Origin: PBB1 sp040400875 | GTDB taxonomy: Bacteria; Pseudomonadota; Gammaproteobacteria; Burkholderiales; Burkholderiaceae_C | Direction: 5' to 3' | Assembly: GCA_040400875.1 (NCBI GenBank) | Contig: JBBAPK010000025.1 | Span: forward strand, 1-40,435 | DNA length: 40,435 bases | Part shown: piece by piece, positions 31,378 to 40,435 of the stretch | How positions within the stretch are numbered: the first letter of the stretch is position 1 | Layout of the letters: each line of letters opens with the position of its first letter | Notes under the pieces: model-generated | The model's database searches: none | What the model was told of the DNA's origin: nothing | The model's input: the letters and a program-made list of their open reading frames with translations, nothing else | Program-made: the position numbers and the translations under genes

Positions 31378-32309
31378 GGGTGGTGGTCTTTGCCTATTCG
31401 AACGTGGGCGACCGCTGCCTGCGGGTTTTGCATGCGCGCGGTGTCGAGGTGGCGCTGGTCGTGACCCACCGCGACACGCCGGGCGAGACGCTGTGGTTCG
31501 AGCGCGTGGCCGACACCGCTGCCGAGTTGTCGCTGCCCACGGTGCTGGTCGAAGACCTGAGCGCCGCCGAGCTCGAGCAGGCGGTCAGGCAAGCGCGACC
31601 CGACGTCATCTTCTCGTTTTACTTCCGCTCCATGATCCCGACCGGCTTGCTCGCGCTGGCTCCGGGCGGTGCTTTCAACATGCACGGCTCGCTGCTGCCG
31701 CACTTTCGCGGTCGAGCACCGACCAACTGGGCGGTGCTCAAGGGTGCTACCGAGACCGGTGCCACGCTGCACGAGATGGTGGCCAAGCCCGATGCCGGCT
31801 TCATCGTTGACCAAAGTGCGGTGCCCATCCTGCCCGACGACACCGCCGAGCAGGTGTTCGACAAGGTCAGCGTGGCCGCCGAGCAGGTGCTGTGGCGCAG
31901 CCTGGCGGCCATCGAGGCCGGCAAGCCGCCGCTCCTGCCCAACGATCTGGCGGCCGGCAGCTACTACTCGTCGCGCCGGCCTGAAGACGGGCGCATCGAC
32001 TGGTCGCAGCCGGCCGCTGATGTCTACAACCTGATTCGCGCCGTGGCGCCCCCTTATCCCGGTGCCTTCACCGACATCAACGGCCAGCGGCTGATCGTGG
32101 CTGCGGCCAGGCGACTGGGCGCTGCCCACGCGCCTGCCGTGGCCGGCCTCGCGCCGGGTTTGCACGCCGTCGCGGGGCGCATCATCGCCCTGTGCGGCGA
32201 TGGCGGCGTCATCGCGGTGCATCGGCTGCTGGCCGGTGCGCGTGATGTCGACGCCACGTTCTTGAATTCCCTCCAACACGCCAACAGCGAGCCCACCGCC
32301 TCACCATGA
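31374..32309 (+). CDS. arnA: ArnA formyltransferase domain as a separate protein
   Basis: A 311-residue formyltransferase corresponding to the N-terminal half of E. coli ArnA. It carries FNMHGSLLPHFRGRAPTNWA (the N and H of the catalytic triad) and the later aspartate in EMVAKPDAGFIVDQ, as in methionyl-tRNA and UDP-Ara4N formyltransferases. It uses 10-formyl-tetrahydrofolate to formylate UDP-Ara4N. In E. coli this activity is fused to the dehydrogenase; here the two are separate genes overlapping by 4 bp. Confidence 0.92.
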   Translation: MRVVVFAYSNVGDRCLRVLHARGVEVALVVTHRDTPGETLWFERVADTAAELSLPTVLVEDLSAAELEQAVRQARPDVIFSFYFRSMIPTGLLALAPGGAFNMHGSLLPHFRGRAPTNWAVLKGATETGATLHEMVAKPDAGFIVDQSAVPILPDDTAEQVFDKVSVAAEQVLWRSLAAIEAGKPPLLPNDLAAGSYYSSRRPEDGRIDWSQPAADVYNLIRAVAPPYPGAFTDINGQRLIVAAARRLGAAHAPAVAGLAPGLHAVAGRIIALCGDGGVIAVHRLLAGARDVDATFLNSLQHANSEPTASP

Positions 32310-33358
32310 AAAAAATCCTGATCCTTGGCGTCAATGGCTTCATCGGTCACCACCTGACCCAGCGCATTCTCGAGACCACCGACTGGGAGGTTTACGGCAT
32401 GGACATGTCGTCCAACCGCCTGGGCGACACCGTCACGCACCCGCGCATGCACTTCTTTGAAGGTGACATCACCATCAACCGCGAATGGGTCGAGTACCAC
32501 ATCAAGAAGTGCGACGTGATCTTGCCGCTGGTGGCCATTGCCACGCCGGCGACCTATGTGCGCGAGCCGCTGCGCGTGTTCGAACTCGACTTCGAGGCCA
32601 ACCTGCCTATCGTGCGCGCGGCCGTCAAGTACAAGAAGCACCTGGTGTTTCCGTCGACCTCCGAGGTCTACGGCATGTGCCCCGACGACGAGTTCGATCC
32701 TGAGTCGTCCACGCTGGTGTGCGGCCCGATCAACAAGCCGCGCTGGATCTACGCCTGTTCCAAACAGCTGATGGACCGCGTGATTGCCGCTTACGGCATG
32801 GAGCAAGGTCTCAACTACACGCTGTTTCGCCCCTTCAACTGGATCGGCTCCGGGCTGGATTCGATCTTTGAAACCAAGGAAGGCTCATCGCGCGTGGTCA
32901 CGCAGTTCCTCGGGCAGATCGTGCGTGGCGAGCCCATCCAGCTCGTCGATGGCGGTGCGCAGCGCCGCGCCTTTGCCGACATCAGCGACGGCATCGATGC
33001 GCTCATGCGTATCATCGCCAACGTCAACGGCGTGGCGTCGGGTCGCATCTACAACGTGGGCAACCCGGCCAACCACCATTCGGTGCGCGAGCTGGCCGAG
33101 ATGATGCTGGCCATGGCCGCCGAATACCCCGAATACGCCAGCAGCGCTGCGAGCACGCGCATCATCGAGGTGACATCCGGCCAGTTCTACGGCAAGGGCT
33201 ACCAGGACGTGCAAAACCGTCTGCCCAAGATCACCGGCACCGTCGACGACCTGGGCTGGAAGCCCACGATCGACATGAAGACCGCGCTGCGGCGCATCTT
33301 CGATTCGTACCGATCCAAGGTGGTCGAGGCGCGCTCGCTGGTCGACTCGGCGTCCTGA
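32306..33358 (+). CDS. arnA: ArnA UDP-glucuronate decarboxylase domain as a separate protein
   Basis: A 350-residue short-chain dehydrogenase of the extended class, matching the C-terminal half of E. coli ArnA. The NAD site is ILGVNGFIGHHL, the catalytic segment is PSTSEVYG with YACSKQLMDR supplying Tyr and Lys, and the family segment RPFNWIGSGLDSI follows. It oxidises and decarboxylates UDP-glucuronate to UDP-4-keto-pentose, the first committed step of Ara4N synthesis. The start overlaps the formyltransferase stop, so both products are likely made in equal amounts. Confidence 0.93.
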   Translation: MKKILILGVNGFIGHHLTQRILETTDWEVYGMDMSSNRLGDTVTHPRMHFFEGDITINREWVEYHIKKCDVILPLVAIATPATYVREPLRVFELDFEANLPIVRAAVKYKKHLVFPSTSEVYGMCPDDEFDPESSTLVCGPINKPRWIYACSKQLMDRVIAAYGMEQGLNYTLFRPFNWIGSGLDSIFETKEGSSRVVTQFLGQIVRGEPIQLVDGGAQRRAFADISDGIDALMRIIANVNGVASGRIYNVGNPANHHSVRELAEMMLAMAAEYPEYASSAASTRIIEVTSGQFYGKGYQDVQNRLPKITGTVDDLGWKPTIDMKTALRRIFDSYRSKVVEARSLVDSAS

Positions 33359-33377
33359 GCCACTTGGCGCTGACGCC

Positions 33378-34277
33378 GTGGCCCGCATCGCGCTCAAGGT
33401 TGACGTAGACACCCTGCGTGGCACCCGCGAGGGTGTGCCGCGTCTGCTCGATCTGATGGCCCGCCACCGTGCGCGCGCCACCTTCTTGTTCAGCCTCGGC
33501 CCCGACCACACCGGCTGGGCGCTGCGGCGCGTGTTTCGGCCCGGCTTTCTGAGCAAGGTGTCGCGCACCTCGGTGGTCAAGCACTACGGCATTCGCACGC
33601 TGATGTACGGCGTGCTGCTGCCGGCACCCGACATCGGCCGCAAGGCAGCCGCGCCCATGCGAGCGGCCCGCGATGCCGGCCACCAATGCGGCATCCACAC
33701 CTGGGATCACGTGCGGTGGCACGACAACGTGCGCCAGCGCGATGCGCAGTGGACGCGCCGTCAGATGGGGCTGGCCTTCGATCGCTACGGCGACATCTTC
33801 GGCGAGCCGCCGAGCACCCACGGTGCGGCCGGCTGGCAAATGAACACCGAGGCCTTTCGGCAGATCGACGACTGGGGCATGGCCTGTGCGTCCGACGGCC
33901 GTGGCCGTGGCCCATACCGCGTCAGCATCGATGGCCGGGGGCTGAACCATGTGCAGTGGCCCACCACCTTGCCGACACTCGATGAGTTGATCGGCAACCC
34001 CGGCATCGACGAGGACAACGTGCCGCACACGCTGCTGCGGCTGACCGAGTCAGATCGCGATCAGGTCTTCACGCTGCACGCCGAACTTGAAGGCGGCCTG
34101 CTGGCTCCGGCGTTCGAGCGACTGCTGGCCGGCTGGGTGGCGCAAGGACATCAGCTGGTCTCGCTGGCCGAACTGCACCAGCACACGAACACGGCCGACT
34201 TGCCTTGCGTGCCGGTGGTGTGGGGCGGCGTGCCGGGTCGCAGCGGCGATCTCATCACCGACAGCTTGGCAGCCTGA
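33378..34277 (+). CDS. arnD: ArnD, Ara4FN-phosphoundecaprenol deformylase
   Basis: A 299-residue polysaccharide-deacetylase (NodB) family protein. The metal and catalytic motifs are visible: KVDVDT near the N-terminus, GIHTWDHVRWHD (the HxxxH site), and STHGAAGWQMN. ArnD removes the formyl group once the sugar is on undecaprenyl phosphate, making the transfer irreversible. It begins at GTG 33378, 19 bp after the dehydrogenase stop, the first real gap in the operon. Confidence 0.92.
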   Translation: MARIALKVDVDTLRGTREGVPRLLDLMARHRARATFLFSLGPDHTGWALRRVFRPGFLSKVSRTSVVKHYGIRTLMYGVLLPAPDIGRKAAAPMRAARDAGHQCGIHTWDHVRWHDNVRQRDAQWTRRQMGLAFDRYGDIFGEPPSTHGAAGWQMNTEAFRQIDDWGMACASDGRGRGPYRVSIDGRGLNHVQWPTTLPTLDELIGNPGIDEDNVPHTLLRLTESDRDQVFTLHAELEGGLLAPAFERLLAGWVAQGHQLVSLAELHQHTNTADLPCVPVVWGGVPGRSGDLITDSLAA

Positions 34278-34280
34278 GTC

Positions 34281-35384
34281 ATGGCCGATCGCAGCCTCTT
34301 CGACTCCACCCTCAAGCGTGATCTCGGGCGCAACTTCGTGGCCACGCTGGTGGTCCTTCTCACCATCGTTCTCACGCTGATGCTGATCCGCACGCTGGGC
34401 CTGGCGGCCGGTGCCAAGCTCGCGCCGCAGGACGTGGTGCTGATGCTGGGCTACACCGCGCTGGCCCATGTCTCGACGCTGCTGGCAGGCTCGCTGTTCA
34501 TCGCGGTGGTGGGCACGCTCGGGCGCATGTACCGCGACAGCGAGATGGCCGTGTGGTTCAGCGGCGGCGTGAGCCTGTCGCGATTCGTTCGCCCCGTGTT
34601 GCAACTGGCCTGGCCGTTGGTGCTGGCGGTGGCGGCGCTGGCCTTGTTCGTCTACCCCTGGGTCAACCAGCGCAGCGTCAAGCTGCGCGACGAGTTCGAG
34701 CGCCGCTCCGATCTGTCGCGAATCTCGCCCGGTCAGTTCCAGACCTCGGCCGACGGCAAGCGGGTGTTTTTCATCGAGCGCGACTACAAGGATAGCGCCA
34801 ATGGCACCCAAGTGTTCATCTACAACCAGTTCAACAACAGCGAGGCGGTGACCACCGCGCGATCAGGCCGCGTCGATGTGAGAGACGACAACCGCTACCT
34901 GCGGCTTGAAAACGGGCAGCGCCACGAGATGCGCAACGACGCCGAAAGCTCAGCGGTGGCGCGCTTTGGCAGCTACGAAACCGTGGTGGGCAACAAGCTG
35001 GCATCACCCAACGACAAGCCGCCACCCAAGACGCGAAACACCCTCGATCTGATCGAGAGCGCCGATCGGGTGTCGATGGGCGAGCTGACTTGGCGAGTGG
35101 GCTTGCCGCTGGCCGCAGCCAATATGGTGCTGCTGGGCATTGGCCTGGCGGCCAGCAGCATGCGGCATGCGGGCAACTGGAATTTGCTGTTCGCGCTGTT
35201 GACCTTTGTCGTCTACTACAACTTGGTCAATCTGTCGCAGGCCTGGGTGGCTGGCGGCAGCATGACCATGGGTCTGGCCTTGCTGCTGATCCACGGCTCG
35301 GCGTTCGCGCTGTCTGTGTTCATGCTTTGGTCAAAGGACAACCTCACGCGCCGCACCTTTTGGATGCAGTTGACAGGTCGCTGA
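34281..35384 (+). CDS. lptF: LptF-like LPS export permease
   Basis: A 367-residue member of the LptF/LptG (YjgP/YjgQ) family. Three N-terminal helices, including TLVVLLTIVLTLMLIRTLG, are followed by YRDSEMAVWFSGGVS (the coupling-helix region for LptB), a periplasmic jellyroll (about residues 135-265) and three C-terminal helices. LptF pairs with LptG and LptB2 to extract LPS from the inner membrane. It starts 3 bp after arnD, so it belongs to the arn transcript. LptG, usually the next gene, is absent: purU follows in the opposite direction. It could be the only LptF or a paralogue. Confidence 0.9.
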   Translation: MADRSLFDSTLKRDLGRNFVATLVVLLTIVLTLMLIRTLGLAAGAKLAPQDVVLMLGYTALAHVSTLLAGSLFIAVVGTLGRMYRDSEMAVWFSGGVSLSRFVRPVLQLAWPLVLAVAALALFVYPWVNQRSVKLRDEFERRSDLSRISPGQFQTSADGKRVFFIERDYKDSANGTQVFIYNQFNNSEAVTTARSGRVDVRDDNRYLRLENGQRHEMRNDAESSAVARFGSYETVVGNKLASPNDKPPPKTRNTLDLIESADRVSMGELTWRVGLPLAAANMVLLGIGLAASSMRHAGNWNLLFALLTFVVYYNLVNLSQAWVAGGSMTMGLALLLIHGSAFALSVFMLWSKDNLTRRTFWMQLTGR

Positions 35385-35397
35385 AAACAGCAAGCCC

Positions 35398-36258
35398 TCA
35401 GCCAAACACCACCGTGCGGTGACCGTTGATCAGCACGCGGTCTTCAAGGTGGTTGCGCAGTCCGCGCGCCAGCACGCCTTTTTCCACATCCTTGCCGCAG
35501 CGCACCAGGTCAGCCACCGAGTCGCTGTGGTCGATGCGCATGACGTCTTGCTCGATGATCGGGCCTTCGTCGAGGTCTTCGGTGACGTAGTGACAGCTCG
35601 CGCCGATCAGCTTGACACCGCGCTCCCACGCCTGGTGGTAAGGCTTGGCGCCGGCAAAACTGGGCAGGAAACTGTGGTGGATGTTGATGATCTGCCCCGG
35701 GTACTTGCGACACAGCGACGGCGGCAGGATTTGCATGTAGCGCGCGAGCACCATGGTGTCGGCGCCGCACGACTCGAACAGCCGCTCGAGCGTGGCAAAG
35801 GCTTCAGCCTTGTCTTCCTTGGGCACCGGGATGTGGTGAAAGGTCAGGCCGTGCCACTCGACCAGGCCGCGAAACACTTCGTGGTTGGAAGCCACGCCGA
35901 CGATGTCGACGTCGAGCTCCTTGCTTTGCCAGCGCGCGAGCAGGTCATACAGGCAATGCTCCTGCGTTGACACCAGCAGCAGCACGCGGCGGCGCACCGC
36001 GCTGTCGCTCAGCCGCCAGTCCATGCCGAACTCGGCAGCCACCACGGCGAAGCGGCGCTGCAGTTCGTCGCGGTCGAAGGGCAGGGAGTCGGCACGCACC
36101 TCAAGCCGCATGAAGTAGCGGCAGGTGTCACTGCAGCCATGCTGGTGAGAGCTCAGGATCCAGCCGCCGTGTTCGGCAAAGAATCCGGTGACGCGCGCCA
36201 CGATGCCCACGCGGTCGGGGCAGGAAAAACTCAGGGTGTAGTGGTGCGAGGGGTTCAT
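35398..36258 (-). CDS. purU: PurU, formyltetrahydrofolate deformylase
   Basis: A 286-residue enzyme with an N-terminal ACT-type regulatory domain (YTLSFSCPDRVGIVARVTGF) and a C-terminal formyltransferase-like domain with INIHHSFLPSFAGAKPYHQA and the aspartate in HYVTEDLDEGPII. It hydrolyses 10-formyl-tetrahydrofolate to formate and tetrahydrofolate, balancing one-carbon pools and supplying formate for purine synthesis. ATG 36258 matches the family's N-terminus; a TTG ten codons upstream is less likely. It is convergent with lptF (13-bp gap, no visible terminator). Confidence 0.94.
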   Translation of the reverse strand: MNPSHHYTLSFSCPDRVGIVARVTGFFAEHGGWILSSHQHGCSDTCRYFMRLEVRADSLPFDRDELQRRFAVVAAEFGMDWRLSDSAVRRRVLLLVSTQEHCLYDLLARWQSKELDVDIVGVASNHEVFRGLVEWHGLTFHHIPVPKEDKAEAFATLERLFESCGADTMVLARYMQILPPSLCRKYPGQIINIHHSFLPSFAGAKPYHQAWERGVKLIGASCHYVTEDLDEGPIIEQDVMRIDHSDSVADLVRCGKDVEKGVLARGLRNHLEDRVLINGHRTVVFG

Positions 36259-36374
36259 GAGACTGGCTTCGAAGGTTGAAAGCGTCAAGTCGTCTAGCCT
36301 AGCGATTTCCTCGATACTTCGGCGCTCGCTTCTTGCCGCGCACGGTCTTTTTTCAAGGCTGCGGCCTTTGCCCC

Positions 36375-36641
36375 ATGGACTGGATTTCTGTCTTTGTTTC
36401 GCTTTCAGTCTTCGGCGTGTGCGGCTGGCTGCTCGGACGCTTCAAGGAAAGGCCCTTGGCCGGCGCGGTGATGGGCGTGCTGCTCGGCCCGCTCGGCTGG
36501 CTCATTTTGTTGCTGGGGCCAAGGGGGACCACGCCATGCCCTTATTGCGGCACCACGCTCACGCTGTGGCAAGCACGCTGCGGTGGTTGCTTCACCAAGA
36601 TGACGTGGATCCGCGGCAAGCCGCTGGGGCCCAGGCGATAA
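36375..36641 (+). CDS. Small membrane protein with a C-terminal zinc ribbon
   Basis: An 88-residue protein starting at ATG 36375. Two hydrophobic helices (about residues 3-20 and 31-50) are followed by CPYCGTTLTLWQARCGGC, a four-cysteine zinc-ribbon-like site on the cytoplasmic side. The family is not recognised. It lies 74 bp upstream of the dacB-like gene and may share its promoter. Confidence 0.65.
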   Translation: MDWISVFVSLSVFGVCGWLLGRFKERPLAGAVMGVLLGPLGWLILLLGPRGTTPCPYCGTTLTLWQARCGGCFTKMTWIRGKPLGPRR

Positions 36642-36715
36642 GAGCGAGCCCGGGCGGGGTACAAGCCCGCCACCTGATGTTCGGCCGTGTCAAGGCGAGG
36701 CCTTACCCTCGAGCC

Positions 36716-38263
36716 ATGAAATTCCGGCGACCCGCCGCGCTGTGCTGCATCGCCTTGTGGGCGACTGGCATGAACGCGGTGGCAGAACCCGCGATGCCCG
36801 CCGAGGTGCTGGCAGCGGTGCGCGACTCGGGCGTGCCTGCGCGGCACTTTGGCTTTTACGCGCAGCCGGTGGACGCCACGCCAACCGGCGACAGCGTGGC
36901 CATCGCGTCCCTGAATGCCGAGCAGCCTTTCTTGCTGGCGTCGACCACCAAGGTGGTCACCTCGCTGGCCGCACTGGACCTGCTGGGCCCGGCGTATCCG
37001 TGGCCCTTGAGCGCTTTCACCACCGCACCGGTGCAAGGCGGCCAGTTGATGGGGAAGGGCGATCTGCTGATCGACGGGCGGCGCCATGCGATTTCGGCCG
37101 ACGAACTGCACCGCTGGTTCGTTCAAATGCACGCCGAAGGCCTCACCGCCGTGAACGGCAACATCGTGCTCGATGGCGTGCTGTTGATGTCGTCGCAAGA
37201 CCCGGCCATCGGCAATGCAGCGCTGGCCGCAGGCACCTTCGAGCCGCCGCCGCCCACCGCCTCGGGCTGGTCAGAGCCGGCGCTGCAATTCAACGCCGGC
37301 ACCATGCTCCTGTCGATCGAAGCCGGTTCTGGCGATCGCGCGCGCCTCTCGCTGGTGCCGCAGCCGCTGGGCGTTCAGGTGGTCAACGACGTGATGATAG
37401 CCAGCGGCCCGTGTGATGCCTGGGCCGCCTGGAGCAGCGACAGCCTGCGCGGCAAGGGCGCGCCGCAGTTGCTGGTGCGCGGCCGCTGGGACGTGAACTG
37501 CCCGAACGAATACGTCGCCTACGTGCAACCGCTGCCCGGCATGAAGTTCATGCCCAACACCGCGTCGCGGGAGTCGCTGCGTGCTGGTGCCGCGCCGGTC
37601 GAGTTGTCGAAGTCTGCGCAAGTCGCCCGCCTGTGGGTCGAGTCGGGTGGCACGCTGCGCGGGCGCGTCATCGAAGGCTCAGCGCCTGCCCCTTCAACAC
37701 GCACCGCCACCTCGCCGGAAAGGTGGTCGAGTGCGTTTTCGATCCCGCTGTCGCAAGTCGTGCGCGAGATCAACAAGACCAGCGACAACCTCGCCGCGTG
37801 CAACTTGCTGCTGTCGCTGGCGCCCAGCTCGGCCACGCCCGGCCACGAGCGGCGCGATGCCAAGGCCCGGGTGCATGAATGGCTGCTCGGCCAGGGCCTT
37901 GCCGAAGGCGACATCCGCGTCGATCTGGGCTCGGGCCAGTCGCGCGAGGAGCGCGGCAAGCCGCGCGCCATGGTGCAACTGCTGCGCCAGGCCTGGAAGG
38001 CCGAGGGCGCGCAGGCCTTTGTCAATTCGCTGCCCATCGCCGGTGTGGACGGCACGCTGGCCCACCGCATGCTCGAAGGCCCAGCCACCGGTCAGGCCTT
38101 CCCGAAAACAGGGACCCTGAGCGACACTCGCGCGCTGGCCGGTTATGTGCGCAGCCGCAGCGGCGTGGTTTATGCCGTTGCAGCCATCGTCAACCACTCC
38201 GATGCCGCACGTGCCCGCAGCGCGCTTGATGCCTTCATCGGGTGGCTGGCCAGGAACGGTTGA
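36716..38263 (+). CDS. dacB: PBP4-type D-alanyl-D-alanine carboxypeptidase/endopeptidase
   Basis: A 515-residue peptidase S13. After a signal peptide (about residues 1-23, ending in VAEPA) come the active-site motif STTK (S76, K79), SDN (356-358) and KTG (464-466), with a long insertion between the first two as in PBP4. GQSREERG after SDN differs from the usual SGLSR pattern at one position. The enzyme trims and cuts peptidoglycan peptide cross-links in the periplasm. ATG 36716 gives a normal signal peptide. Confidence 0.92.
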   Translation: MKFRRPAALCCIALWATGMNAVAEPAMPAEVLAAVRDSGVPARHFGFYAQPVDATPTGDSVAIASLNAEQPFLLASTTKVVTSLAALDLLGPAYPWPLSAFTTAPVQGGQLMGKGDLLIDGRRHAISADELHRWFVQMHAEGLTAVNGNIVLDGVLLMSSQDPAIGNAALAAGTFEPPPPTASGWSEPALQFNAGTMLLSIEAGSGDRARLSLVPQPLGVQVVNDVMIASGPCDAWAAWSSDSLRGKGAPQLLVRGRWDVNCPNEYVAYVQPLPGMKFMPNTASRESLRAGAAPVELSKSAQVARLWVESGGTLRGRVIEGSAPAPSTRTATSPERWSSAFSIPLSQVVREINKTSDNLAACNLLLSLAPSSATPGHERRDAKARVHEWLLGQGLAEGDIRVDLGSGQSREERGKPRAMVQLLRQAWKAEGAQAFVNSLPIAGVDGTLAHRMLEGPATGQAFPKTGTLSDTRALAGYVRSRSGVVYAVAAIVNHSDAARARSALDAFIGWLARNG

Positions 38264-38311
38264 AGCTCGACATGCGTTCGTCGCGTTGCCCCATTCGCAG
38301 GAGACCTTGAA

Positions 38312-40435
<2,124 letters not shown>

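Overview
The window is GC-rich chromosomal DNA, probably from a betaproteobacterium of the order Burkholderiales. This is inferred from gene content and family resemblance (split arnA genes, lptF, purU, Burkholderiales-type metal-resistance genes), not from a marker gene. No rRNA or tRNA gene was recognised.

Region 1 (1-9523, minus strand) is one long, tightly packed arsenic and heavy-metal resistance operon. In transcription order it encodes an ArsJ-type GAPDH, ArsJ, ArsR, a thioredoxin-type ArsC, Acr3, a glutaredoxin-type ArsC, ArsH, an ECF sigma factor, an ArsP-like COG0701 permease, a small CxxC thioredoxin-fold protein and an SPC-type P1B metal ATPase cut by the window edge. Together these cover arsenate reduction with arsenite efflux, arsenate export as 1-arseno-3-phosphoglycerate, organoarsenical oxidation or efflux, and cation efflux.

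Region 2 (9524-11314) is a mobile-element scar. It holds a 32-bp palindrome, a pair of perfect 33-bp inverted repeats around 390 bp of apparently non-coding DNA, twelve copies of a CTATG/CATAG pentamer in 470 bp, a small HTH-like protein, and the C-terminal half of a large serine recombinase whose catalytic domain is gone.

Region 3 (11315-15748) is a periplasmic copper-handling operon: a His/Cys-rich exported protein, a Met/His-rich exported protein, a TolC-type lipoprotein, a Tat-exported multicopper oxidase, a plastocyanin-like cupredoxin and a 63-aa membrane peptide. It ends at a strong intrinsic terminator.

Region 4 (16058-21248) carries a 1010-residue six-haem c-type cytochrome, a DMT-family permease, a dihaem cytochrome c and a DUF1653 protein. 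Region 5 (21415-27454) is a mixed block: flavin amine oxidase, an RsbV/RsbU-like STAS and PP2C pair, a mazEF module with a readable promoter and operator, a secreted protein of unknown function, an FAD monooxygenase and a 46-aa basic protein.

Region 6 (27576-35384) is a 4-amino-4-deoxy-L-arabinose lipid A modification operon, arnT-arnB-arnC-arnA(formyltransferase)-arnA(dehydrogenase)-arnD, with an lptF-like LPS export permease gene at its end. arnE/arnF and lptG are not present beside it. Region 7 (35398-40435) holds purU (minus strand), a membrane zinc-ribbon protein, dacB/PBP4 and a hybrid GAF-PAS-histidine kinase-receiver protein cut by the right edge.

The points most worth a second look are the CTATG-rich inverted-repeat element, the sigma factor and permease/thioredoxin pair inside the ars operon, the large six-haem cytochrome, and the arn-lptF fusion of pathways.
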